This document shows, piece by piece, positions 33,893 to 46,851 of a DNA stretch of 64,000 nt. The DNA lies in assembly GCF_000182565.1 (NCBI RefSeq), contig NW_015971552.1:51089-115088 (forward strand). Reading direction: 5' to 3'. Below the pieces are notes generated by a model, which saw only the letters and a list, made by a program, of their open reading frames with translations, was not told the origin of the DNA and searched no databases. The position numbers and the translations under genes are program-made. The stretch is from Spizellomyces punctatus DAOM BR117. Lineage: Eukaryota; Chytridiomycota; Chytridiomycetes; Spizellomycetales; Spizellomycetaceae. The first letter of the stretch is position 1; each line of letters starts with the position of its first letter.

Positions 33893-34063
33893 GGTTGGGC
33901 GGTTGAGCATAGCATAGCGTTTGGCTCATTGGGTTTAGTATTTCTATTTGAGATTTGGGCAGTTTATATGCTGAATTTGGGGTTGACTGCAAAGGAATGG
34001 CGTGCGTGTGGTTGCCGAATACAAAAGAACGAGGCTGTACTCTTTCGGGCTGTTATAATATAA

Positions 34064-34714
34064 TTATTGATGTTGCAATTCCTGTTTACGGGTTTTCTTT
34101 TTTTCGGGTTTAACCCCATTTTCGAGCTCTTGACTGGCTTTGGCACGACGGTTTTGCATTGCAATACTCGTTAATGTCTCTTTCCACTTTCCTTTGGACA
34201 AAGTAGATTTCAAATGATTCCAGATCCCATCCTGTAACAGGGTATTATGCCTTTCTGTGACCCGCTGTGCACACACTGCCTTACAAAGCTTTGCTTGAAT
34301 TTTGCCCGTAGTACCCTGTGTCCGGCGCCGAGAATAGGCGAGATGCATGTTAAACCATTTGTTGTATCGATCCAATGCGCACGCCGATATGATACTGGCA
34401 TAGAGGAGGAGGGGAGCAAGATAGCAACAGTCGCTCGTAATGCTGCCCAATCCAATGAATATGGAAATTTGGTGCCGAAGCATCAAATACATCTGTTAAT
34501 CCCATCAGATTTCGCTTCCTCCAGGCGACGCCCGCGTATATCCAGCTCACTTCTTTTGGTCATATTCGGTCCCTCCAAAATAAAGACCAATGGTTTTCTC
34601 GATCACAAACGCAGCAAAGTCTTGCAACAGAATAAGAATCGGTCTTGTTGCCGCAGGTTCCGTTGCATCCAAAAAGTTCCAAGGCGACGACAGCCGGGTC
34701 GTGTGTTGGGTGGA
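34064..34714 (-). CDS. Possible membrane protein, unrecognised (5' end not resolved)
   Basis: Two exons join in phase: 34551 to about 34714, then 34064-34442 (GTGAGC...GGGCAG intron, 108 nt). The joined peptide has two hydrophobic segments, ILILLQDFAAFVIEKTIGLYF and CYLAPLLLYASIISACAL, a short loop between them, and a long basic tail (RRRTQGTTGKI, PEKKKTRKQEL). That is consistent with a small two-pass membrane protein with a basic cytosolic C-terminus. No in-frame ATG is visible in the first exon, so a further upstream exon is needed. I do not recognise the family. A single-exon reading starting at 34492 is possible but would truncate the first hydrophobic segment. Confidence 0.45.
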
Positions 34715-35339
34715 TCTCACCACGGAAAGGAATTAACTAGGGCAGCGTAAAGTGGTTGCGCGCTGAACATGGATACAGTTGACTTAAATTGTCTTTTGGA
34801 TGTGATGAACGGTGTTGGTAACTAGTTTACAATTATATTCATGAACTACTGCAACATCGTGCCAAAAATCTTGATAAAAGTTACAGGCTTTCATAAATGT
34901 GTTCAGATCACATCAAGGTTTCCAAATGACTGATTGGATGATATGGAGTTTGGTACCCAAGACCGTTTATAACGTATGGCACTTGACGCTTTGCGATGTC
35001 CTATTCTAATCGAGTGAAAGCGGCGGGCTGGACAGAGTTTTTGTCGTGCGTTGCTCCGAATGGGTATTGTTGAATCTTTGCAGACTAGTAATTTTACATG
35101 CTTTTGCGTTCATGAGACCAAGTCACAGATGAGAACCTTCCTCCATGACTGAGAGACGCTAATGGAGCCTTTGCAATCATCAACAAGCTCTATCTGATAG
35201 ACATGCGTTATCAAAATCCAGCTTTGTTTATACTTGTATGCTGCGCCTGCGCCAAGTGGCACGGTCCAGTTAGCAAAGCAAACGGGAAATCGCAACGTCC
35301 TGCAACCTTCTTGACCAAAAAACAGTAATTTAATGTAGC
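34715..35339. other. Intergenic, about 600 bp
   Basis: Probably holds the missing 5' end of the minus-strand membrane-protein gene and the promoter of the AlkB-like gene. Nothing further can be supported. Confidence 0.4.
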
Positions 35340-36595
35340 ATGGGTCGAAAGAAACAAAAAGTCCTTCCCCCCGACTCCCCCCTCTGGGCAAACCAAACCG
35401 CATTCCGTGTAGTTGAGCGGTCATGGAAGCGAAAAGAACATGCACCAGATCTCCTCAAAACTCTTGTAGATCCCAGTCGAAATGCGGCAATAGCCGTTGA
35501 AGCGGGTCTGCTAAAGCCAGTTGCGCTCTCTGACGATCCTCGTCGGATATCACCGCATTTTGGGTTTTCTGTTGAACCTGATACGCCATTACCACCCGCA
35601 TATGAATTAGTTAATGTCCCCGGACTCGTCATTATTCCAAACATGTTCTCTCCGTCAGCCCAGCGAACCATTATAAAACAGTGCCTAAAAGAATACACTC
35701 GACATCCCAATGTAACCAACCTTGACACGCACTGGAAACTACCATCAGCAGGGATCTGGAACCTTCACGAACTAGTACGAAAAGGAGAAATAGCATCAGG
35801 TGCTGAAGAAACGCTTCTCCGCATGCGACATGACGGAACCGTGGAAGGGGCACTCAAAAACGGATACGATAGTGATGTGAATGAAGCTGGGATCAAAATC
35901 GATCCCCCAACGACCGATACACATCATCTGACACACCTAACACCCCAGGATGCACTGTTGCGGCTTCGATGGACATCCCTGGGGTTTCAATATAATTGGT
36001 CAACCAAAGAGTATCATCTGGACCGCCGGCCGTCTTTTCCACCACTTATTGGCGAATTGTCCACGGCGATTGTGGAGGCTGTACAGGGTGTGACGGGGTA
36101 TGAGGCTCGTCAATGGAAGGCAGAGGCGGGGATCATCAATTTCTATGGATTGAAAGATGCATTGATGGCACATCAGGATCGGAGTGAGGAAAATGCTGCG
36201 GCGCCGCTTGTGAGCTTTAGGTGAGTGTATGGCGTTTGTCATTAAGATGTGAATAATCTTCTGATTTGAACGATCAGTTTTGGACATTCGTGCATCTTTC
36301 TGATTGGTACCGAATCACGAGATGATATACCTACCTCAGTGGTTTTGAGAAGCGGCGATGTTCTTGTTATGCATGGGCAGTCTCGGCTCGCTTTTCACTG
36401 TATGTAATCCTAGCGGTTGACATGTCGTGCGTGTTCTAATCGACGAGTTGCCCTCTCATAGCCGTCCCGCGAATCCTCGAAAATACCCTTCCCGAGTACC
36501 TTTTCCCGCATGTGGATGAGGCACCTGATTGGGACCTGTTTGCAGAGTACATGGCTGCCTCAAGAATTAATATCAACGTGCGACAGGTGAAATGA
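35340..36595 (+). CDS. AlkB-like Fe(II)/2-oxoglutarate dioxygenase, ALKBH1 type
   Basis: Exons 35340-36220, 36278-36399 and 36462-36595, 378 residues. AlkB signatures: LVIIPNMFSPSAQRTIIKQC (start of the double-stranded beta-helix fold region), RLRWTSLGFQYNWSTKEY (ALKBH1-specific), iron ligands in MAHQDRSEENAAAPLVSFSF (H-x-D), distal His and 2-oxoglutarate Arg in the region RSGDVLVMHGQSRLAFHSVPRIL and RININVRQV. ALKBH1 homologues demethylate tRNA (m1A) and modify mitochondrial tRNA or DNA; which applies here cannot be judged. No obvious mitochondrial presequence is seen. Confidence 0.94.
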
Positions 36596-36803
36596 CGGAT
36601 TGGACTCAAAGTTGCAGTTAACTTGTAGTTATTATTTATAGCGTGGCTTAATGTAGAGAAGGACATGTTATTAGATAGGCAAACATCTTGAATAGGTATG
36701 CAACCACAACATGTGCCATTGTAATATGCAAATGTGGCAAGAAAACAACCATTGATATAACAAGGTTCTATAATAGTGACTCTATTTGTAAAAAGAGTTC
36801 TAG

Positions 36804-37542
36804 TCATTGTACAAACCCAACCATTCTACACCACCCTTCTACCAATTCTGCCGCACCCCCCCACCTCCAAGCCCAATACCATCCCGCAGCAAATACCGTT
36901 CCCACAACCCATCCCACGCCTACTTGGGCAACGGTATGTTTCCCCAGATACACCCTCGACCACGCTACAATTAATCCAAACACGTTTAATCCGATCAATA
37001 TTCCTGATGCTGCTGTTGATGGTTTTGTTGGCGGATGCGGATTGTGGGGAGAGAGGACCAGGTAATAAAGGGTAAAGTAGGTTGCAAAGTAGGCTGTGAC
37101 TTGGGTATGGGAAGAGGGCATGCCGTGGGTATGGGAGGAGAAGATGCGGGTAATAATGTGAGGGGGGGAAGTTGTGGAGGGTGACGAGACTTTCTTTTCT
37201 AAAACAATCGAAGGACGGGGTTGACGGATAATGGTTTTCAAGAGTTTGGCTTAAACGCAATCATGTCAGACTGAGTGTGCTTTGTATAAAGAAGTATTGA
37301 AAACGACGGACCTACAAAGCTACACGCGACTCCACCTGCAGCGGTCCATAGGACTTGTGGGGATCGAGTGTAGAGAATGGTCATTGCCACGGCAGCAGTG
37401 ACAGTGAAGCGTGCCTAGCAAGGACAAAAAGTTTTGGTGTAATGGCAAGGGTGTCATGGGCAAAAGTATGTCATTGGGTTTCTCTAGGTTAAAAAAAACA
37501 TACATGCTTTACGACCGAAAAAAGGGCCTCGCGTTTCCGCAT
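36804..37542 (-). CDS. CAX4: Dolichyl-diphosphatase (PAP2 superfamily)
   Basis: Exons 37504-37542, 37312-37414 and 36804-37249, 195 residues. It hydrolyses dolichyl pyrophosphate on the luminal side of the ER to recycle the N-glycosylation carrier. PAP2 motifs: K-x6-RP as KTIIRQPRP, PSGH-type GMPSSHTQ, and SR-x5-H as SRVYLGKHTVAQ. Four or so hydrophobic segments are present. The loop between motifs is somewhat extended (SPHNPHPPTKPSTAASG). The donor at 37311 is GTCCGT, chosen by phase. The first exon encodes only 13 residues (MRKREALFSVVKH). Confidence 0.88.
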
Positions 37543-38571
37543 GTTTCCTACTAAAGTGCGACAATCGGTCGCAGGTCCCTGGCGTACTGGTAAAGAGCCA
37601 GCGTTCACACAGGGAGGTCCGTAGAGAGCAACTCGACAAAGGTTTGGGCAAATGGTTTACAGCCCGTTAAATTCCCGCAAGATGGAAAAAACCTCCAAAC
37701 TCTTTGTTCAGATCCGTCGTTCCTTTCAGTCCGATCGCGCAGCGGAGAAAGCTAATGACACATTTCATGCACGTTCGATCCTCGCGTGCGACAAAAATCA
37801 TTTTGTTTTTTCCGTCATTGATGACGTCAGCTTGACCCTCCGACATCCTTCCTTTGCGATCCTTTGAATCCTTTGGCAAGCCGCTCAAGACCTTCTTTCT
37901 TGGCAGGAAACACACACACACACACACACACGTTTTTCGACCAAAGGGCATAAACACCTTTTTTTTATCGCAAAGCATCTGACTAGAGTTCCTGAAGATG
38001 ACGAGATCCGATTGCCATATTACGCCAAAAAGAGGATGACCTCAATTTGGAACACTTTTTGTTTGTCCATGTGTTCCTGCCAGCCCCCATGGGGCAGTGC
38101 CCACAAAAAACACCATATAGAGTGCAAAAATACACCACAATGTCATGATAGCCTCCCCGTTAACTAACGGCAAAAACGAGTTATTGATCCGCAAATGTGG
38201 ATAGGGATCGCTAACCCCTAATGGCCCAGTTGAGCGCTTCAATTTCCTTTTTTTTGTGCCTTTTCCTACAGTGTATCGTTTGGCAGGTGTTGGTCATGCC
38301 CATTGGAGGACTTTCTAGAAAACGTGCAGGGGTAGACGTCAGCGGAAGAACAGCGAAAGGAAAATTGTGCAAAGATGATGGCATATTGGTCGTGCGTTGG
38401 TCGCTGACCGAGTCATTTTCAAATCGAGGGATTGAGAAAGCCCCTCCATTCCAGAGTGTCTATAAATTCAAGGGTTTGGACATCCCCCTTTTAGTCTATA
38501 GCAATCGTATTCCAATTCGCAAGCTTCAACCCGTCTCCATAGTCATCATCCCAAACCCCCTGTTGAAAATC
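37543..38571. other. Intergenic, about 1 kb, with (CA)n microsatellite
   Basis: About ten CA dinucleotides at 37911-37931, and a TATAAA at 38461-38466, 106 bp before the fasciclin ATG. The frame of the fasciclin gene is open upstream to 38221, but that extension lacks a signal peptide and is taken as leader. Confidence 0.6.
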
Positions 38572-39907
38572 ATGCATCTTCTCCAATCTTTAGCCCTAGT
38601 CGCCGCATCCCTTACGCTCGCAATCGCGCAACAATCCACACCTCCCGCGAATATGTACGATACGTTAGCAGCACACGCAAACAACCAAACCACCACCCAG
38701 GGTCAAACGTACGGAACCTTTTATGGTCTCGCCCAACGTCTCTCCGACATTGGCAATGCTCTTAAACAAGGCAACACGAACCGGACTTTGTTTGCGCCGA
38801 CTGATGATGCATTCAGAAAGTTGAACGATAGCGATCCGACTGGTTACCAGGGTTTGGTGGCCAATACGCAATTGCTCACAAATGTTTTAAAGTGTAAGTT
38901 GAGCAAAGAGCCTTTTAATCTCTATAAAAAGCTTTAGGTTAACCTTAAATAACCTTAAATTCTTAGATCACCTTTTGGCAAAGGATCAGTACTTTGACCC
39001 TACGCGTGTCTCCGCCTACCGCGGATTCTACGGTACCGAACTCGACAAGGGTCAAGTTGTCCGCATCGACGTAATCGACGGCAGGTTGAACAACGGCAGG
39101 ACCACTTTGACCAACGGCGTAAACTCATCCAGCACCGTCGGTACCATCCCCGCCTCCAACGGTGTTATTTACGGGATTGATTCGGTCCTCGTTCCTCCTT
39201 ATAGTTTCAACAGGACCCTAGCATCCAAGGACTCGACCAGCGCCTTCCAAGCCTTGCTTCAGCAAGCTAACCTTACGACCAAGGCAGATTCGCTACAATA
39301 CGTCACCATCTTTGTACCAAACAATGCCGCTATACTGGCACTTCGATCAACTGATGCAAACCTCTCTGCAGCCATTTTGTCAACTACACTCGACCTCCAC
39401 ATTGTTCCCCGCGTTATCTACTCCACGGAAATTCCACAAACCGATAACAATCCAGTCAATGTCTCGACGGCTGCTCCCGGTTTGAATGTCACTGTTCGTA
39501 AAAGCGGAAACGACATTTCGGTCTCAGGGCCTGGAAACCGAATCCCAGCCAGGGTTGTCGATGGAGACATTTTGTTTGCGGGCGGTGTCATTCACATTAT
39601 TGACAGCGTATTGCTCCCCAATGTCAACGCGAATGGAACGGTCCAAGGTCTCCAAGGTGGTGCAGGCAACCAGCCCGACACTCCTGTCCAGCCTAATTTG
39701 CCACAGGACAACACGGCGCAAGGTCCTATTGCTGGTGGTGGGGATGTCAGCAACATTAGGGATGTCAGCAACAGTAATAATTTGAGGGGTGTCGGTGGTA
39801 ACAGTGGCTCTGGCTCTGGCTCAAGCTCTAGCAGCGCGGGCAAAGCTGTAGAGTCGTCCTTTGGTGCTGTGGTGGCTATGGCAGTGGCAATGATTGCCCT
39901 CTTGTGA
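38572..39907 (+). CDS. Fasciclin (FAS1) domain GPI-anchored surface protein
   Basis: Exons 38572-38893 and 38967-39907, 420 residues. A signal peptide (MHLLQSLALVAASLTLAIAQ) is followed by two FAS1 domains: the first around GLAQRLSDIGNALKQ with TLFAPTDDAF, the second with AFQALLQQANLT, VTIFVPNNAA and the H2-type GGVIHIIDSVLLP. Several NxS/T sequons occur. A Gly/Ser-rich spacer leads to a hydrophobic tail (FGAVVAMAVAMIALL) typical of GPI attachment. It is likely a cell-surface adhesion or wall-associated protein. The start was chosen at the ATG that begins the signal peptide. Confidence 0.93.
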
Positions 39908-40424
39908 GATGCCTATCAAGAGATTCTAGTCTCGAGTCGTTCTCTAGGAGTGCTGTATCATATTCCTTGACACTAGGTGTCCAAATGTAGTTGTAATATA
40001 TGTCTCTGTATCTAAGCTAAACATTTTTTGCACTGCATTTGCTACGTTTATAAAGGATGCATTACGATGGTAGGATTAACAAACATTGCTCCCGGCAGAG
40101 GAAAAATGTTCCATAGGCAGTAATTCGTCAGTGAATGTCATGGTACTGCTTGACACTGCTCGTTATGCAATATTGCGAGTGTGGCATGTCCGAGGTTGTT
40201 TAGCTTCCAACGTGAATCAATCTGCTCCTCTTCCATACTGCAGGGGCAACAATAACTGCTGCCAAATACTTGAAGAAAAAAAATATATTTACACTCATTT
40301 CGAACATTCCAGGTGAACTTGACGATATTGGGCGGTACGTAAAAAGAGCCCAACACAACAGACAGAAAAAAAGAAGTAAAATTATAACATCTGTCCACCA
40401 AAGTTCGTACAGAGACATCATGAT
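39908..40424. other. Intergenic between convergent genes, about 500 bp
   Basis: 3' flanks of the fasciclin and homocitrate synthase genes. No supported feature. Confidence 0.45.
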
Positions 40425-41980
<1,556 letters not shown>

Positions 41981-42682
41981 GATGTGTGTGTAAAAGGAGT
42001 GTGTGTGTGTTAGATGCGTATGCGTATGTGTGAAAAGTCCTTGTTGAAAATCAAACGGAAAGCGCAAGAGATGAAAAGGAAATCCAAACAAGAAAGCTGC
42101 GTTTTATAAACAAGGACGAAACTCGACATCTCCCGCATCTTTTTGATCTCCAACCAAATCAGTAGATGTCACGTGAATCATTTATCTATTTTCATCAATT
42201 AGAAAGAAAACGTCACTTTGGATTTTGCTGTGCATTCCAGCATCTCACCATTCTCCATCTCTCGAATTTAAACATTAGCATGACTTGGATCTCTACCGCC
42301 AACGCATGGCAGCTGTACAGATGCAAGCATCCTGAACATTCCTACCTGCACTCGTTATTTCCACCGCAATTCACATGGTGCGGTCGGCTTGTCATGTGCA
42401 GAAGAATCACAAATCTCTTTTTTTAACCATCCTCTAAAGCTGTAACGAGAGTGTGTGGTACGCTAGGGATTGATATGTCAAGAAAGGCTGGAATGCTGAG
42501 CACGCTTTCTCCAAAATATCAAGTTGCATTGCACCAGTTGATCACACATAGAGAATCATGATTTCACAACTTTTACACATATTTCAAATGCCGTAAGGCC
42601 AATAATGATATAAGAAATTATACATGATAAAGGATCAACCTCCATATTCACAAAAGGTTCACGCAACTGGGATCCGGACGTC
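41981..42682. other. Upstream region of homocitrate synthase, with GT-rich tract, TATA and E-box
   Basis: Just upstream of the ATG are two GT-rich runs (about 41985-42010). A minus-strand TATAAAA occupies 42102-42108, about 125 bp before the start, and CACGTG 42170-42175. No coding region is recognised beyond this. Confidence 0.55.
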
Positions 42683-45280
42683 TCACTTTTCTTTTACACT
42701 AGAGTCGTCAAGATTCCGGGTTTCGTGCCTTTTCACAATCACAACTGAACTAGCACTGTCCTCGTCCACCCACTTTTTCAATGTCCCGCCAGCCATGCGC
42801 GCAAGAGTAGCGTATGTATCGTGACCCACCACAATCAAGTCCTTGCGTCCAAATGCGTTACCTCGGGATGTAACGGCTGACAAGGCATCAGTGGTGTTGA
42901 TGTTCTCGACAGAGACATTGGTAGGGTTGATGTTGGTGAGTGTGGAAATGGATGTGTCGTTGAGTGTAGATTCAGATGTTGCTTCTCCTGAGGATGATGA
43001 GTGGAGAACATCGATGGCTAGCGTGGCGGATGATAAGTCCTTGTTGTTGTCTCCTTGTACTCGCACTCGGAGAACAGTGACTGAAAGCCCGGGGTGAGAA
43101 GCTAATTGTGCGACGAAGCGGAGAGCTTCCCTGTCGTCCTCGGTGCCAAAGAATGGAACAAACACGTGCTGGTTTTGTCCTGGGATGGTTGCTGACGGCT
43201 CGACAACTTGCGTCGACGACACGCCAAATCCACGGTCAACAAATACTGCCACAGAGCAAGGTGCGGCTTCAACGACATCCTTCACAAAGTGGTCGTTCAT
43301 GCAGCTCTGCCTGGATTCTCCTGGAGGCTGTTGCCATGGAAGAAGGATCAAGTTGATCTTCGAGTCCACACTGGTTTCCACAATGTTGCTTGGAAAGTCT
43401 TCGGGTGGGGAGACGGTGACGAGGGTATGTACACTCACTCTGTTGAGCTGACCAAAGGTTCGGAACACGTTGATAACCGGATCTGCACGCATTGTCTCGC
43501 CTTCGTTGGCAGCCATCATGTACGTCGATGTACGTTCTGTCAGTCGGATCAACCGAAGGGCAAATACACTCAACGAGGAACGGGTCGTCTGGAACATTTG
43601 TGTGACGCTCATCATGGCGGGAACAGTAGCCATATTGGGCAGGCACAAAAGAACTTGGATACCGCCTCGCTCGTGGTTCGAGTTGGACTCCCATTCATGC
43701 TTCTCAAGGTCGTGATGCGACCTTGACATTGATAGAGTATCGTGCGACGCAGCGCGACGGATATGCGTGTAGAACTGTGGCGGGTAGATGAAGCTGATAA
43801 TTGGTGTTGTCATGAAGGTGGTTACGAGGGCCATAATGACGAACATGCTGAAAATCTTTTGGTTGATGACCCCAGCTTCGTAACCCAAGTTCAGTACGAT
43901 AAGCTCCACCAAACTGTAAAATGCCGTAGGTTAGCACCACTGTCGCGATTGACATGGTAAGCATATCTACATACCCTTTGGTGTTCATCAAAAAGCCAAC
44001 AGCAAAAGACTCCCGCCAGTTGAATCCGGTGAATTTGGCTGCCGCAGTGCAACCAACAACCTTGCCACCACAAGCAACCAGAATTACAAGAATAGTATAT
44101 CCCCAAGCTTGTCCATCGCTGAGGGTACCGATGTTTGTGTTGAGGCCAGAGAGGGCAAAGTACTAGAATGTGACTTTATGTTGGCATCTTGCAAGTAACA
44201 TGGCACAGATATCTAAATACGTACCAAAGGAAGCAACAGAATGGTGACAAAGTCTTCAATCTTTTCAGTCAGTTTGATTGCAAATCCATGGTCATGGGGA
44301 GTAATCAATCCGGCAAGGAAACCGCCAAAGATAGCATGCACACCCGCAGCTTGCGTAAACCACGATGATCCAAGAATCACAATAAATGTGGCTAGCACAC
44401 TCAAATGGGAGATATGGTCGTTGTCAGCGCCCCGGCGAACAATATACGCCAAAAGGGGGCGAACAGCTATGACGAGGAAGAGACCCCAGGCTACAACGAG
44501 AAGGAAAACGTATACAGCTGTAACAGAGTCGCTGGGGTTGTTGATAAGGGCGACTACCAGGATCAAGAGACACCATGCTACACCATCATCGACAGCGGCG
44601 GAAGCAAGTGTTACTTGGCCAACGGTCGTTTGCAACAGCTTCAGCTCGGTTAGAATACGTGCAAGAACGGGGAAGGCTAGATTCCGTCCAATGGATTAAT
44701 CAATTGTAAAAAAAAACCAAAAAACACGAGATCCTTGCTCACCAGTGATTGACATTGCCACACCACAAAACACAAAAAAGGAGTAAAAAGGCACAGTCTT
44801 ATCCGCGAGCGTATCGTAGATGGCTTTACTAACGCCCACACCGACGGCAAACGGAACGGCGATTCCCGAGATGGAAATAAAGGCGGACTGCTTTGCTTTC
44901 TTCATGAGGGTCCGGGGGTCAAGCTCCAGTCCCACAAGGAACAAGAAGAAGATGAGGGCAAAGTTGGCAATAAGACTGAGACGGGGGATGGACGACTAAG
45001 GAGGCGGTGGGTGTTAGTTTCAACTGCAAGGCATCATGTTTTCAACGTAGCTACTTACAGTAGGAAAGACATTTTCCTTGAAAGCTGCGCTCCTCGACAA
45101 AACGGAAGGCCCCAACAGGATACCACCAATAACCTCAGCAATGACGCGCGGTTGCCTCACATATCCCAATAGGATCGCCAGTAACCTCGACAGCACAATG
45201 ATAATCAGTGCTTGAAGGAGGAAGAGGGCGACGGGGTCGGTGAGAGGGTTCTTCCCCGAGAGAATACTTCCTTCTGCCAT
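42683..45280 (-). CDS. KHA1: K+/H+ (Na+/H+) antiporter, CPA2 family, with long cytosolic tail
   Basis: Exons in transcript order 45059-45280, 44743-44995, 44225-44676, 43975-44162, 42683-43913; 781 residues. About a dozen hydrophobic helices form a Na_H_exchanger domain with family motifs [56 protein letters not shown] (transport Asp pair) and [16 protein letters not shown]. The C-terminal roughly 400 residues are soluble, with a stress-protein-like region ([19 protein letters not shown] and KDLIVVGHD). This matches fungal KHA1, a Golgi/endosomal K+/H+ exchanger for pH and cation homeostasis. A minus-strand TATAAAA at 45420-45426 lies 140 bp before the ATG. Confidence 0.94.
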
Positions 45281-46004
45281 TTGCGGTAGTGTGCAGACTT
45301 GGCACTAAAAAGTTACGTCTCGCCGTGGGCCAGAAAAAAGACCTGTACGTAAACTTGGCAGACGGGAGGGCTGTGGCAAAAGGCAGGTGACTTGGAGGGG
45401 GTGAAAGAACACACTTGGTTTTTATAACACTTTCCCGAAGACAAGACACGTTTGGTCAATTCGATAGCTGATGACAATCCTACCAACTGCGCCACGGCTC
45501 GCGAACGCGAAACGCAATGGGCGGGTTTCACCCCTTTAAGCCACTTTGCCGCTCTGTTACATGACTGTGCCGGTAGTCTCCCTTTGAAAAGAGACGGGAC
45601 TCGTCATTGGACCGATCCGCCAAGTTTAAATTTCATGCCAAGGCTCAAGTTTTGAATATGCCAAGTCAGAATATATTTTAATTCCACTCCCATATATCGT
45701 ATCGTTCATTAAAAAGGCTCGATAACTCCCATCTGCCAAGTCTGTGCTTTACGGCCAAGGACTTGCAAACGGAACATACGCAACTCCCGCGGCCCGCCGC
45801 CGGCAGTCGTTCTGGGCGGCGCAGTCCGCTCATCTGGAGGGACAAGGTTCCAGACACCTGGCTCGCTTTTTAAACTTTGGCAAAAGCCTCCGAAACTCCG
45901 CCCACATGAAAAGTCACGTGGATGGTGAATAGTCACGTGCATATCCAGGACTCGCACTGACATCACCGTGCTGGTTCACCTCATTGTCGACATGAACACA
46001 CAAA
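45281..46004. other. Divergent promoter region of KHA1 and RBBP9-like genes
   Basis: It contains two CACGTG motifs (45915-45920 and 45934-45939), 66-90 bp before the RBBP9-like start. A tRNA-like A-box sequence on the minus strand lies at about 45480-45497, without an anticodon arm or a properly spaced B-box. No coding region is supported. Confidence 0.5.
45915..45939 (+). promoter_or_regulatory. Paired CACGTG E-boxes
   Basis: AGTCACGTGG and AGTCACGTGC, 19 bp apart, in the proximal promoter of the RBBP9-like gene. They match the RTCACRTG core bound by Cbf1-type bHLH factors in other fungi. Confidence 0.55.
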
Positions 46005-46721
46005 ATGTCATTGACAGAGGCAAGCAAGATAAAGGCCATTATAGTGCCTGGAAATGGTTGTGACGACGTCCGGGACTCTGTCTTTTATGACTGGCTTGCC
46101 CAACGCATCCGTCCATTATTTCCAGGTGGAGTCATTTTACGTGACTTTCCTGACCCGTATGTTGCTAGAGAGTCCATTTGGATACCATTTATTCTCAATG
46201 AACTCGGGTGTGATGAGAATACCGTATTGATTGGGCATTCTAGCGGGGCGAGTGCGATTATGAGGTTTGCAGTGGACTTGTCAGGCCATTCAATGGAGGT
46301 GTTTGTTCACGTTTGATTGGTTGATTAGATTGCTTGAATATCATAAAGTTTTGGGGGCTGTTCTTATATCTGCTGCTTTGACAGATCAAGGAATTGAAAA
46401 TGAGGTATACCCCGCTTGTTACCAGCAAACAACTTTTCATCTTATCAGTTGCTTACAAGCGTTGTACCCTTCCAATAGCGAGCGTCCGGCTATTATTCCC
46501 GCCCATGGCAATGGTCCGCCATGACCAAGAATGCCAAATTTATCATCCAAATATCATCTGAAGACGACCATCTGGTCCCCATCGATGAACAGCGGACTGT
46601 CGCCAAGGGACTTGGTGGAGATGTCGAATATGTGGAATTCAAGGATATGGGGCATTTCTTAATGTCTGAAGTACCACAGATTGCCCAAGTCATTGAGCGT
46701 AAGATGAAAACATTGGAGTAG
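46005..46721 (+). CDS. RBBP9/YdeN-type serine hydrolase
   Basis: Exons 46005-46264, 46329-46404 and 46479-46721, 192 residues, close to the 186 of human RBBP9. Alpha/beta hydrolase features: AIIVPGNGCDDVRDS, nucleophile elbow VLIGHSSGASAIMR, GAVLISAALTD, then ERASGYYSRPWQWSAMTKNA across the last splice, acid region SEDDHLVPIDEQ, and catalytic His in MGHFLMSE. Substrates are unknown for most members. The donor at 46265 is GTTTGC. The internal acceptor at 46478 was chosen over a nearer AG because only it keeps the frame and the RASGY-S-RPW motif. Confidence 0.93.
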
Positions 46722-46851
46722 AATGAATAGTGTGCTGCCTGTTCATGTACAAGTAGGAGGTAGACCTTTACAAATATACCCATTGCTAGCCAACTTGGCT
46801 TCGCGAGGCTAAGCCGCTCCTTTTCTCACTCTACAATCAAACATCATCTGC

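Noticed and set aside
37911-37931. CA dinucleotide run as a possible mobile-element tail
   Set aside because: No flanking element, target-site duplication or poly(A) structure; an ordinary microsatellite.
38221-38571. N-terminal extension of the fasciclin protein upstream of 38572
   Set aside because: The open frame runs through a TATAAA element and would bury the signal peptide; taken as promoter and leader.
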